64,000 nt of DNA, taken from assembly GCF_014066305.1 (NCBI RefSeq), contig NW_023501117.1, forward strand, positions 62,001-126,000, given 5' to 3'. Position numbers and translations under genes: made by a program. Of this stretch, positions 13,269 to 24,063 are shown piece by piece; the first letter of the stretch is position 1, and each line of letters starts with the position of its first letter. Origin of the DNA: Letharia columbiana (lineage: Eukaryota > Ascomycota > Lecanoromycetes > Lecanorales > Parmeliaceae). Below the pieces are notes generated by a model. That model was not told where the DNA came from, searched no databases, and saw only the letters and a program-made list of their open reading frames with translations.

Positions 13269-14255
13269 TCATTGTTCACTAGATTGTGCAGCACCAAGTA
13301 CTTTCCGTATCTTCGCGTCTCTCCCCTTCGTATCAACGACCCCATAAGCTTCCTTTGTCTGATAGTAGATGTTCTTCTCCCATCCTTCGCCCGTGTTCAC
13401 CTTCCCGATGTCATCCCAACAAGCCTGTACCGTACCACCAATATTCTTAAAGAAAGCCTCAATCCCACCCTCACCCCCTCCGGCCTGATAGCTCTTGAAA
13501 GGGCCGGAGACAGCCCATCGTGGACCAAGGCTATTCTCCATGACGCTATCGATATCTTCGACCGAAGCCACACCCTCATTGACCAGATGTATGGCTTCCC
13601 TCAAAAGGGCGAAGGCAAGTCTGTTACCCACGAACCCTGTGATTTCTTTCTGGAGCAAGACGGGGACTTTGCCCATGCTCTTCCAGAACTCCATCGTCCG
13701 CAATATCACTTTCGGGCTTGTATATGGAGAAGGGACCACTTCGATTAAAGGCATGACATGAGGTGGGTTCCATGGGTGCGCAACGATTAGGCGGGAGCGG
13801 TCTCTCATGTCGGTGGACTGGGTTGAGGCAGAAATGCCACTCGTGGAGCTCCAGAGTAAGGCGTCGGGTGGGCAGTGCTGCTCGACCTTAGGCCAAAGGG
13901 CGGTCTTGAAGGCGGCATTCTCCGGCCCTTGCTCTTGGATGATACTCGCTTTCGACACTGCGCTTTCCAGATTATTATCAACGATTAATGTATTGCTTCT
14001 GGCGTGTCCTAGGACATCGTCTAGGGTCACATCATAGCCACCTGTCACGTAGACTTTCTTCGTAATCTCTGCATTGGTGTATGCAGGCAGTGTGTTGAGT
14101 ATGTACTCTTCAATGTCAGGCCGGGAGTCGTGGATGGTCAGCTCGAGGCTCGGCGCTCCTTGGGAAACAGCTTGTTGGAAATGTAGAGCTACGAAAGAAA
14201 GGCCAATGGTGCCAGCACCAATCAATGTGATTTTTAATGGCTCATTCTGAGACAT
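13269..14255 (-). CDS. 3-hydroxyacyl-CoA dehydrogenase family protein (lambda-crystallin / carnitine dehydrogenase-like)
   Basis: Single exon, 328 aa. I start it at the ATG at 14255 (MSQNEPLKITLIGAG) and not at the in-frame upstream ATG at 14363, because the Rossmann fold begins directly after it. The NAD-binding motif GAGTIG lies at residues 12-17. SSTSGI and HPWNPPHVMPLIEVV follow, the latter carrying the catalytic HPxNPP histidine of 3HCDH_N, and then the C-terminal helical domain with GFVGNRL and GPRWAVSGPF. Family members oxidise 3-hydroxyacyl-CoA, L-gulonate, L-carnitine or similar 3-hydroxy acids with NAD; the exact substrate cannot be read here. No peroxisomal PTS1 tripeptide is present (C-terminus SSEQ), so a cytosolic place is likely. 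It looks intact although both flanks are full of broken genes. Confidence 0.88.
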   Translation of the reverse strand: MSQNEPLKITLIGAGTIGLSFVALHFQQAVSQGAPSLELTIHDSRPDIEEYILNTLPAYTNAEITKKVYVTGGYDVTLDDVLGHARSNTLIVDNNLESAVSKASIIQEQGPENAAFKTALWPKVEQHCPPDALLWSSTSGISASTQSTDMRDRSRLIVAHPWNPPHVMPLIEVVPSPYTSPKVILRTMEFWKSMGKVPVLLQKEITGFVGNRLAFALLREAIHLVNEGVASVEDIDSVMENSLGPRWAVSGPFKSYQAGGGEGGIEAFFKNIGGTVQACWDDIGKVNTGEGWEKNIYYQTKEAYGVVDTKGRDAKIRKVLGAAQSSEQ

Positions 14256-14907
14256 GGTGGCATGCAGGTGATGGTCCGCCTGGTGGATCCTTCTGCGGCT
14301 GCGCTTACAACATAAATTTGTCTCAAAAATGCAAGGGTAAACGATAGAAAAAATAGCAACCATTGGGTATAAGACCCCATGGCAAAACGAAGAGTCAGAC
14401 TACAGACGAGTTTTGAGAAAGATGCTTGGAAGCACTAGACACGTCCATCAATTTGGAGGCATTTCGTCACCTCTCTACATCAGATCGTTCATCGTCTTTG
14501 CCGCAGACATTGGCGGATGACCCCCACAAGATGCCGTGGTGCAGGTCTCAGGAGTTGGATCCAATGACTACGAGAGCGGCAAAGAGTAATCTTCCGCACA
14601 ATTCGCGCCCTGCATGAAGGCTTCCTAGGGTCCAGCTACAATTCTAGCATGTCGACTCGCATCCCTCGCATCATCTGTCCAGTACCGGGTCCTCATCGAT
14701 TTTGATACACGTTCCGGGTAATGCCATCCAGAGGATCGGGAGGGTAGAGATAGTAACGCGCCAAGTGGATCTCATTCAATGAATTCATGTACCACCGCAG
14801 CTCTTTCCCTCCCTCTCATCTCCCGCGTCAGTTGTGTTACCTTTTGTTAAGAGCGGTACTTTCGCCCCTGTAAGGAAGCTGTCTTCTACGAACAGTAGCA
14901 TTAATCA
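14256..14907. other. Intergenic, divergent promoters
   Basis: The space between the minus-strand dehydrogenase and the plus-strand secreted-protein gene, so both promoters should lie here. The CT-rich tract around 14795-14825 is the kind often found upstream of fungal start sites. No further gene is visible. Confidence 0.4.
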
Positions 14908-15772
14908 ATGCTCGCAGCACGCTTCAATATTTCCAATTCGATCCTGTGGTTCCTCGCTTTCATCTCTTCCGCAACAGCAGATCCCGTCTGCGACCTAATA
15001 TATGGCCAGCCAATCTATAATGATTGTCGTGACCTCGTGCTCGCGTTACATGACGGTTGGCCAGGACAAACTACTGATCGAAGAGAACATTACTTCTCCA
15101 TACGTGGAGAAGAGCCCCCCCCTTGGATCAATCCTGTAGCTCGAAAATTTCGAAAATACGTGCCGAGATTTGTGCTTCAAGGTCAGCCAGCTCTCAATCA
15201 TGATTGCAGGCCTTCTTCCGATTGTTGTGAATCATGGTACAGGCAATTGCAAAGTCGCGATGACATCGATACGCCTTCTCAACGAAACAACCACGAGTGA
15301 TTCCGCATACTGGCCCGACATCTGGCTGAACGCCAACTCGGTACTCACCCGTTGTGTGGATTTCGGTATCGGAGGGTACCACCATGTAGGTACGAAGAAC
15401 CTCAGAAGACTATCTTACTATCTTTCATTTTTGAAGCTACTCAAAGCTAACTCTACTTGAGCACTATCAGGCTCCTTAAACAGACTGATACTTACACTCT
15501 ATGCACCTGGCTCTATTTATGATACTCAAATTGAGCACATACTCGATCAAGGTGGGGTTGTTTGCTCTAAGGAAGCCGTGTCATGGGGCAAATTACCTCA
15601 AGATTCCGAAATCATCTCAGGATCGATCAGCTGCGGCTCTGCGATAGAGCTTGCGATGCAAGAACCGACATCAGAATGCTGCAACTCATCAACAAGTCAG
15701 ATTCAATCGATCAAGCGTGGGAATGGGACCTTTTGTTTCTCCTGCGGCGCAAATTTAGAGGCTAATTCATAG
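14908..15772 (+). CDS. Predicted secreted protein, cysteine-containing, unknown function
   Basis: Proposed exons 14908-15181, 15243-15389 and 15471-15772, giving 240 aa in one frame. The second intron (80 nt) has a GCTAAC branch site and a TATCAG acceptor and is well supported. The first (61 nt, GTCAGC...TACAG) is a choice: a 28-nt intron ending at 15209 also keeps frame and adds GLLPIVVNHGT to the protein. The N-terminus is a signal peptide (SILWFLAFISSATA, cut before DPVCD). The mature part has several cysteines, an N-terminal PPPWINPVARKFRKYV segment, NCKVAMTSIRL, and LNANSVLTRCVDFGIGGYHH followed by LILTLYAPG. I recall this arrangement from uncharacterised secreted ascomycete proteins but cannot give a function. 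It is a candidate secreted factor. Confidence 0.65.
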
Positions 15773-16371
15773 GATCTTCCAACAGATTAAGATTTGGCCT
15801 TGCTATTTCGATGATCTGTAAAAGGAGCCTTTGTCATCTTGTGCTCTTCTACCAGTGTTTCTCGCTACCTTTCAAAACTTGCCAATGCCTCCTTGCCCAG
15901 CTCCCATCGTTCTCCCCCAAATGTGCCTAACCAATCAAAGCGAATGGGCTTGCACCGTTATAGTCACGGTCAGGCACAACATTATACTGCCGTGACGAGG
16001 CAGCTGAGTTCCTAGAGAAGTCAGTTCTGCGGCTAAGTACCACAATTCTCAGGAATGCTTACCAATAAATGCAGCGAGCATGGTGTTGGCAACGTGTGAT
16101 ACATTGGCAGTCAAAACGAATAGGTAATCATGGTATGTGTGCCAATCTTGTCTATTCTTAGTGCAACTTTGGAACCTGAGTACATGATACCAAGCCACTA
16201 CCTTGCCGACCCTACTACTTTCCCAACCCTATACCTTGCCGATTTCCTAACAGTTGCCCCCAACAAGAAAAAGCACCCCTCGTTACTAGATAGTCCTTCA
16301 AGCAATGCATTTGACGCTATCGTGCAGCACTACTAACCCAGTGCCGTGATACCTTGCCACAGGGCAAGGCT
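15773..16371. other. Intergenic, no gene seen
   Basis: Only short chance ORFs. A loosely repeated phrase around 16198-16245 (ACCTTGCCGA twice) is the only structure noticed. Confidence 0.4.
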
Positions 16372-18450
16372 TCAGTCCGTCAAGTTTAACCTACGCATAT
16401 CCGCCTTAACTTCAAGGTAATTTTTCAACATCTTCTTGCCGAGTTCCTTGTCCTTTCCCTTGCCATGCTTGCTGGGGGTATCGTTGGCTCGAAGATGGTC
16501 GTCATCGGTACTCTCAACCACGATCACTGCGCCCCTGTCAGCATCTTCGCAGTCCAAAGTTATAGAATGGGTCTGATCTACATTCGTCCTTTTTCGTGGC
16601 CGTACCTGCCGCCGCTTTCCCAGCCTTCTTCTCTCTGTCCGCCGCAGGGCCTATTGGCAGAGTCATCACAACGTCCATATTATAGCATGTGGTACATGAA
16701 TGAACGCCGCCGAATCCCAACATCTGACCCCTCGGCACTTCTCGCGTACGCTCAAACCAATATACTCCTTGACTTGCTTCGCCCGTAGGCGAGGTGAATA
16801 GATCAGGTTTCAGCGTGTGGAGCATAGGCCTGGTAGATCACGGCCGCGACGGTTATTCGCTGCATCTGGGAGCGTGCCTTTGCCATAGAGATGGCGCTCA
16901 TCCCTCCCCTACGCCCATCATAGGTCCGCACATCGTCCACGTTATATCTTCAGTAGAGTACGAAGTGATTGGCGTTCATGTGCCGGATGAGTCCGATCCA
17001 GCGGTAGTCTACGGTCCTCCCACACTTGAACCAAGGTCGCGAGGCGGAAACGGTAATGTTATCGAGAATCTCTTTTCATGCCTGCGCGCTTATCTGCTCG
17101 AGTCCATAGCTTACGGTCAGGAACGGCGGCAGTCGATCCAGCATAAAGGTGAGCGGTGCCAATCGCTGCAAATAACGTTCGCACCCCAATTGTTTGAGAC
17201 CATCTAGATTACCTGACGTCTTTGCCTTGAAGGGGAGGTTCACCCAGTCCTTCCAGGCTCTGGCTTCGGCGCGTTTCGCATTATTGTCGGTCTCGAAGCC
17301 GGTATGGTGGACTCGAAAGGCCGAATCGTCGTCGTAAGTTTTCACAGTGCAGCCGAGGCACTGGTAGCCACCCTTCTGCGTCCTACTCAGGTGTGTTGGG
17401 GACTGGCTCAGGAAGGGGAGTTGGTGGAGGGAGATCAAGGCCACGATAGTAGGCGCTAGGGGCACGAAGTAGTAGCCCTTGATACCGCTCTGAAATAGAA
17501 GGAACGGTATCACGACTCTCAGAACGAGAGTAGGGAGGTGGAGGCTCTGCTGGAGTCTCTTGTTGTAAGGTGACAGGCTCACGGACTGAGTTAAGGCGAG
17601 CCGTACTTGGAGCGATCGCTTCCGAATAGGCGGTTCTGGGATGCGGAGGTGTGCCAACAGGCATTCGCACGCTTCCTCTAGGTACAGGCCGGTCAGGTGA
17701 GCGAGAAAAGATCTCAGGTAGAAGAACCCTCAAAGATTCAAGATCGTATGTTTCATTCAAGGAACGAACATCATCAGAATCAACAGAAGAAGTGGACTCG
17801 GTCGATGTAGACTGAGAGGGAGAAGGACTGTTTGGATGTTCTTGTCCAGGCTGCTCAGATGCAGGAGTTGAAGCTGAAGTGGCAGGTACTGCGGTTGACT
17901 GAGCCGAAGGCACAGAAGGACGCAGGTGTGACATTCCAAGATCCCGTCTAGACCCCGGCGCATTGGCGATAGGGAAAGGAAGTTCGCGATAAGCAGAAGA
18001 CCGAACAGGAGCAACGCGAGAATAATTCGGAGGAGGATGAGAAGGTTGAACAGGTAGCTGCTGATTTCCAGGTTGAACCCGAGTTGGTGGTTGAACCGGA
18101 GGTGCAGGTTGGGGATGGCGTGCAGGTTGAAACTGAGGCACAGGAACAAGCGTCGGAGGTCGACTTAAAGGCCACACGTGAATGGTGGGAGGATCGGCGG
18201 GTGCACCGGTGTGCTCCAGGATACGCTACGGCATCCTTCGAAAAGAAGATGGAGTATGTAATCGTGTGGGAGAAAACCGCCTTTTGCGCTCATCTGGAGT
18301 TGCATGTGGACGAGTACGGATCAACGTGACGAGGGCGTCTCTGGTCTCGTTCAGTTCGTCTTGCGTCAAATCTTGCCAAGGACGGGCGATGGTCGCCCGC
18401 ATCCAGAACCCATGTCCTCACGGGCAACGGGAAGTCTCGGCGAGCGCCAT
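16372..18450 (-). pseudogene. USP-like (ubiquitin-specific protease-type) gene, multiply disrupted
   Basis: One long minus-strand coding trace. From the ATG at 18450 it reads MALAETSRCP, TGA (18418-18420), GHGFWMRATIARPWQDL and on through LTQDELNETRDALVTLI, a TAG at 18226-18228, then a proline- and serine-rich region to 17383 with PPxY-like PPPPYSR. A one-base shift near 17390 leads into GGYQCLGCTVKTYDDD and LAPLTFMLDRLPPFLTVSYG, which resembles the Cys-pair and LPP-strand of USP domains. A TGA at 17076-17078 and another at 16950-16952 then interrupt RPWFKCGRT...WIGLIRHMNANHFVLY...RYNVDDVRTYDG, which looks like the USP His box (H-[FY]-V-x-Y ... YDG). Two more shifts, near 16815 and 16550, precede the end at 16372. 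Six or so lesions make it non-functional. USP assignment is by motif only. Confidence 0.55.
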
Positions 18451-18792
18451 GTCGAGTGCGGAGATGGCGTGCCGAGGTGGTCAGGCAGGTGAGCGCAGCG
18501 AGGCTGGCAGATCTCGTGCTTGAAAAGCATGAGCCAAAGCCCAAACAAATGTAAACACCACTGAGGCACCATGCCCCATGGAGGTGGTGTTGGACATGGC
18601 TATGCCGCAGAGAAACTCCATGACTCTTCCAATCCCTCGTGCAGGATCGTCATGTCTTCGGTCCTGCTCTAGCGCTATTGGAAGCCAGCAGTTATGCTCC
18701 AGAGCCTGTTCGGCCGAAGCATCACAGCTTGTTTACTGGGCTTCTGAATCGGCTTCAGCCGGAAGTGAGGAGCGTCCGAGCCGCCAGCGATA

Positions 18793-19307
18793 TCAAACTT
18801 CATTGTTAGTAAGAGTATCCCCACATTTTTGGTGCCGCTCAATCGTGTCCCTCAGAGCGCTCACACAACATAACGTGTCGTCCTTGCAAAACCAGTGGTT
18901 CCCGAACAGCGAAGACTCTCTTTCGTGCTTTCCTGGAAGACGACGCGACCCCAGTTCGATTGTCTCGCCCCAAGCATTCCAAGCCGGCCGATTATATGTG
19001 CCTCTTCTTCCACTTTTCGGGCTTCGGCAGCTGTGGCATATTCCTCGGTCCACACCTGTAGCGCTTGTCCTCCGGTAGACATGGTTGGTAGTCGAGGGAA
19101 GTGATGTCGTCCTCGCTGAGCTCGTCAAAAATGTCTACCGTCCAAAGTGTGGTCTGATCCTCACCACAAGATGAAGCTCTCTTGATCTGAGCGTTGATAT
19201 CTTCCTTTTGTCTCCTGTAAGCGTATTTTGTTCAAAGACTTGATGAGCTTTTCGGTGGTTCTCACTTCAATGCGGAGGTCGCAGACTTCAAAAACTACTG
19301 CGGCCAT
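18793..19307 (-). pseudogene. Unidentified gene with two frameshifts
   Basis: Minus-strand coding text starts at an ATG at 19307 (MAAVVFEVCDLRIEVRTTEK), then shifts by one base in an A-run near 19220 to KEDINAQIKRASS and WTVDIFDELSEDDITSLDYQ. It shifts again near 18990 to NRPAWNAWGETIELGSRRLP and ends with WFCKDDTLCCVSALRDTIER and a stop at 18793. The pieces are consistent in spacing and style (acidic helix, Trp motifs, paired cysteines), so I read them as one former gene of about 170 codons. I do not recognise the family. Small introns could in principle replace the shifts but none of normal size fits. Confidence 0.4.
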
Positions 19308-19524
19308 TGTTTTTTGGATTCAAGGAGACAGGCGAGAGGTAAGCGAACCATACGTGTTAAGATAGCTCTATTATATGAGAAGAAGCTAATGAACAGGAGA
19401 CTGGTCGATACCAGTGGAGTGATGTTAAAAGAAAGAACTTTCAAAGGAGAAACATCAAAACGGGTATTTGTAACATCCCTTCTTCCAGTCGTCCTTGCCA
19501 ATGTGCTGAGAAATATAGATACGG

Positions 19525-19845
19525 CTAATAAGCGCAGAGTTGGTCATCAATGAAGGCTTTCGGGTTGATAATGCCGTAAGTAGCGCGTTGCTGAAACCGC
19601 ATTAGAATTCGTAGTCAGACTAGATAGAGGGAACTTACGTTGCTGATGGAATCTCTGGCAGCCTCCATGGCAGTTATTCGAGCCTTCCAATGTTGCCATT
19701 TGGTGATGTCCGTGGCTTTGAGAGATTCGCCGACGGCATCATCAATCTGAAGCACCTGGTCGATCCCGATTAGATGATCGACTTTATTCTGAGATGCGAA
19801 TGCGTCAGCTGGAGACAGTGGGAACATGGAGAGCGTGCTTATCAT
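19525..19845 (-). CDS. Small two-exon protein, unknown
   Basis: Exons 19639-19845 and 19525-19590, joined across a 48-nt intron with a consensus donor (GTAAGT), CTAAT/CTGAC branch candidates and a TTTCAG acceptor; the product is 90 aa. The N-terminus (MISTLSMFPLSPADAFA) might be a weak signal peptide. The rest is helical and charged (IDQVLQIDDAVGESLKATD, WKARITAMEAARDSI) and ends FIDDQLCAY. No family recognised. The clean intron is the main reason to call it a gene; it stands among pseudogenes, so it might itself be a surviving fragment. Confidence 0.5.
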
Positions 19846-20149
19846 GGTGATAAAAGGGCTGGATAAGGCCGGAGATAGTTTCGACAGGAAACTTGATGCT
19901 TTTGAATGCGGGAAAGAGATATGGATTTAGTAAACCGTGTGATGTGCTTCTCGATGGATGAGAATCATGGGATTCTTGAACGAGTTTGTGGTGATGGTAG
20001 GTATGATGACTGGAAAAGAAATCACAATGTGAGATATAGAGGATTTAGATACCCAAGGAGGATCACTGACCCACGCTAACATTTCGGCTTCCAATTGTTC
20101 TTTTGATCTCCAGATTCATTCGAGATTTTTCAAGGCAGCCCGCCTTTAT

Positions 20150-20883
20150 TGTTGTTGTGTACACTCGTAGGCCGTTTTGGTACTGGTCAGTAACGGTAGT
20201 GACGATGAATCAAAAGTCCACGTGCTAATGGGTCATCGGCCAATCCCAGAAGATGATCATCCTGCGGCAGTTCACGTGGCATGTATCCTGTGCGATCCCA
20301 GTGACGAACCGCAACGTGGCATCTCATGCTTCTCGCGTAATTGGCGAAGCTTGGCCGGTCCGGCTTTCTAGGAGGTGTGCCGGCATGGCGTTGGTGACAC
20401 TTAGATCGGCTTCAGTAGCCAACTGTTTGGCGTATTCACGGCATTCCTGCCGAATTTCCTCATCTGCTATGACGCTGCAGATTAAAAAGATAGGTCGCGT
20501 AGCACTCGGAGTGATACACTTGGCTCGAACCGTCGTGGCTCCAATGTCGCGCTTTGGGTGTGGAACGTCCAGAATGAGTCTTCGGCCGGGACTTTGAAGG
20601 GCGAGCCTCCCAAGTGATGAGACACTCTAGTCGCGCCACCTTCATGTGGAAGGACTTCCTGCACCGTGACGTTGAGGGAAGTATCAAGTGAGACGTCTGT
20701 GATCTGACTGACCCCAAGCACGTAATATAGGCTTTGATGAGGAAGTAGGCGGCGTGGGGGAAGAGGAGGACGGGCATTTCCGCTGAGGATAAAACGATTA
20801 TGGTGTGGTTGAGGGATGGATGAGAGGGGAGATTGCCTTGGGAGCATTTGATGAATGGTGTCATGTGGTTTCGAAGGGTTCAC
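20150..20883 (-). pseudogene. Decayed coding stretch, unidentified
   Basis: The minus strand reads protein-like text in successive frames: SLDTSLNVTVQEVLPHEGGA and SFWTFHTQSATLEPRRFE in the 20883 frame, then VIADEEIRQECREYAKQLAT, ADLSVTNAMPAHLLESRTGQ and, after a stop at about 20322, RFVTGIAQDTCHVNCRRMII and FIVTVTDQYQNGLRVYTTTI in another, ending near 20150. Stops interrupt each frame. I read this as a dead gene of about 240 codons with no recognised family. Confidence 0.35.
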
Positions 20884-23800
20884 AGCTTATAGATGATATT
20901 TGTATATATGGGAAGAGGGCAGCGCTGAGATTTAAGAGCTATGATGAGATGCGGAAAGCTGGATGCAGCTGCTCAGGTGTTGGATGATGCTAAGGAGGAA
21001 GAGATCATTCTGTCAGATGGCAAAAAATGAGGTGATGTATCTGTCTAGCCTCGTCCGAACATCTTCGAGCTCAGCAAAAACTTCTGAACCCTACCTATAC
21101 CTCAGCAAATGCATCTTCTTCAAGAAATTCGGTCCTGAGCTTGGTCCTAGCTTTGGGGAACATTTCAAAAATGCCACTCACCATGATCAACGGGAAAAAA
21201 TGATGAAATTCTTGCAAGACTTTCATCTATGTGTTCTCCGACTCTCCGTCGCGCCGCTCGATCCATCGCTCCCAACTCCCGTCAGCGCTCGGTAAAGCCG
21301 CACGTCCGTGATAAGGCATTCTGTTTTACCGAAGAAAAGATCTAGAATTTGATGTAGTCTCGCACGTGGAATGATGAGAAATGATGCGGAAAGAACGAAG
21401 AAATGAGTCAGAGTTGCGACATGAGCAATCAAGTTCGCTTGCCGACCGCTAAGGCAGCGTTGCCTATACCAGTTCCAACGTCTAGATAAGAGAGAGAAAG
21501 GGGGTATTGACGGGAACTCAGGAGGCGAGAAGGCTTGCTCTTGCTCCAAATCCGATGCTTGTAACGTCGTAAGTTTGGAAGACGCTTCGAACAATGTTCA
21601 CAAAGATTCGTATTGAGGTGCTCAATGGCATCGTGTTTGTGAACATTGTAGCGATCTCAAGCTGAATGTATGAGTGGTTGAAAGTGAGAGGATCTTGTGA
21701 TTAATACGCGAGTATCGTTAGGAGACGTATACTCTAAGCAGTGGGACGACAAAGTCTGGTGGGTAATGGAGGAGAAAGGACAGGACTCAGGCCAATCGCA
21801 CAACTGGGGCTGCAAAAGGCTTCAGAAAACCAAATGGATGTAATGACAAGCTTGCTGGGCCACTACAATCGCACCGTGGTCGCCACACGAGCAAGTGTTC
21901 GGCTTTACCTGTGCTGTGGCCGATGAGAAACTCTTTTCTCTCCTTTTGCTCACCGTACCATTGAAAGAAAAGAGACTCCAATAACTTGGTCACCAGATTG
22001 TCTGCTTCACCATATGTGCAATGTTTCTGTACTTTCTTGCCAGTACATGATCTTCCTCTTCTGCAAATCTGCAGGTGTAGATACATGCGCCGCCGCGCGC
22101 AATGTATTTATCGGCGGTCCTCGAGACCTCCGAGTTGCAATCTGCGGTTGATGGCCGTGTTTGGCAGACCGGCCATCTGCTCTCCATGGCTATTTGAGAT
22201 GCTCTTACTGGTAGCGGGGGTCCTTCGCAGGCTTGCGGAACCCATAGGGAACGGTCCAGAGCTTGTGGGCTTGACGGTGCTCCCGCTCGTCCGGAAGCTC
22301 GTTTTTGGCGCTGGTGTCATGGGCGTCGATCCAAATGTACCTGGGGGGACTTTGGCCGCAGCGTTTCACATAGAGTTGGGTGCATTGGCCCTCGAGGAGC
22401 GTTGCGCGGCTCACCACATCCTCGTCATCATTGCAGATGGTTTGCATCACGACCGCACAGCTCCCGGGGGCATCAATGGTCACGGCGCGCCTTGTAATCC
22501 TCATAACAAATCAAGGCGCCGTGACGGCTGTTGGCACGAGCGAGTAAGCTGTCGGTAAGGTAAAAAACAAGACGCAAATTTATTTAGAATAATGTCGTCC
22601 TAAGTCACGGCCAAGCTGGTCACCAGGATCTGCGAAGGGTCATTGGTGTTGTTGAAGCGATCTGGGCCGCTTCGTGCTCGCTGGACATGTACGTCGAGCG
22701 GACGCTGAGGACTTTCCATCGTGGTTCCCCAGAAAGGTCTCAACCTGGAATTGTGTCACCGACTAATCGCAGAAGATGAATATCTTTCGGCGACCCATGT
22801 CGAGGACCTCGCTGTGAAGGTGGTGGGAGTCGGGTGTTGGTACGCTTCAGAAAGTGCAGATATCTATGGAATGCTATTATGGAAGTCTGACTCTTCTCCA
22901 AACCAAAATGTGAGCTCAAAATGAGGCATCGTGAGCAGAAAGTAGATGACGAGAGCTAGAAACGCAGGATCAGATATTCGTCTCCTGCAAGGTTCAATTA
23001 TTTTGCGCAAGTGAATTTCAGATACTGACAAGGAAGCCTTGAAGTATCCCCAAGTCAAAGAGGCCTTCTCAAGCTTACTCAATCATGAAGACGTTGAACA
23101 TTTCTCAGACTAAGAGCAGTCAGAGCGCCAATGTTCTTGCAGATTACATCTATCAATTGCAGGGATAGAAAAAAAGAACAGCAAAATATCCATCAAACAA
23201 GACACAAATGACATTAGCCACTTCAAGTTCTCAGCAAAGAGAGTCATATCAAAGCACTGCCACAATGAACTCTTACAGCCACAAGATTGGTCAAAGATTT
23301 GTACCGTAGATCAGAGGAGGAAGTCCCATGGTAGCTTGAGTTCTAGACAACATGACGTCAGCTGACTCTTCGCTAACATATCTGGAAATGCAGGGACGGG
23401 CTACTTACGCAACGGGATCGATGCCAGTGAAGCTGCAAATCTATATGTATACTTGTGGACCAAAAGCAAGTCCAAACATATGTGAAGCAGACCTTTCTTG
23501 GCAAGGAGCGATGCAGAGAAGAGAAGGAGTGCTGAGATGAACCCATGCATGTGAATCACAGGATAGTAGGAAGCTCTCTCAATTAGCTTAAAACGACTCG
23601 GAGAAGTCAGGAATTCGGTGAATGATTGAATACTTGCCCCAGGGTCGACTACAAATTGGTTGGTCGCTAACCCATGTAAGCTGTGGTCAGTGCTTCAGGA
23701 TTGACGATAAGATATCAACGAGCTTCTCATTGGCGTGGAAGTAGCATGCATTGAGGAGTAAATATAGACGTGAAGTAAAGAAATAGAAAAGTAGCCACCG

Positions 23801-24063
23801 TAGTCCTGCATGGGTATCTTCCTTCCCGACCATCCCATCCATCCCTTTCAAATCCATGTACATGCGAGAGAATCGAAAGAATCATCGATTCCCCAAGTCC
23901 AAATCCTCGTCTCGTGAGAGGCTCAGTCTTATGTTTGCTCCTTGAGCGCCGAACACCTTACTCCATATCAATGAATATCGCAGGCACGAAATAATGAAAG
24001 TAGAACTCGTCATTGAGAATGTTATCGAAGCAACCTGACCGTAGGGTGATGGAAGAGACAAGG
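20884..24063. other. Gene-poor accessory stretch
   Basis: No gene I can defend. A minus-strand ORF of 123 codons (21594-21223) and overlapping minus-strand frames at 21990-22504 (for example VTIDAPGSCAVVMQTIC, then TQLYVKRCGQSPP) look partly coding but have no convincing splice structure; they may be further remnants. 22560-24063 holds nothing I can name and is the 3' flank of the receptor gene. Confidence 0.35.
21591..21649. repeat. Nested inverted repeat (hairpin)
   Basis: Perfect 14-bp arms ACAATGTTCACAAA (21591-21604) and TTTGTGAACATTGT (21636-21649) enclose a second concentric 6-bp pair, ATTGAG (21612-21617) and CTCAAT (21621-21626). The centres coincide within one base, so a single strand could fold into a two-tier hairpin. 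It could be a small RNA hairpin, a terminator-like structure or the fused ends of a miniature transposon. Confidence 0.6.

Noticed and set aside
17383..18177. 264-codon proline-rich ORF as an independent gene
   Set aside because: It starts with GTG, and the same frame carries gene-like text upstream to 18450 and continues downstream after a one-base shift, so it is better read as part of the USP-like pseudogene.
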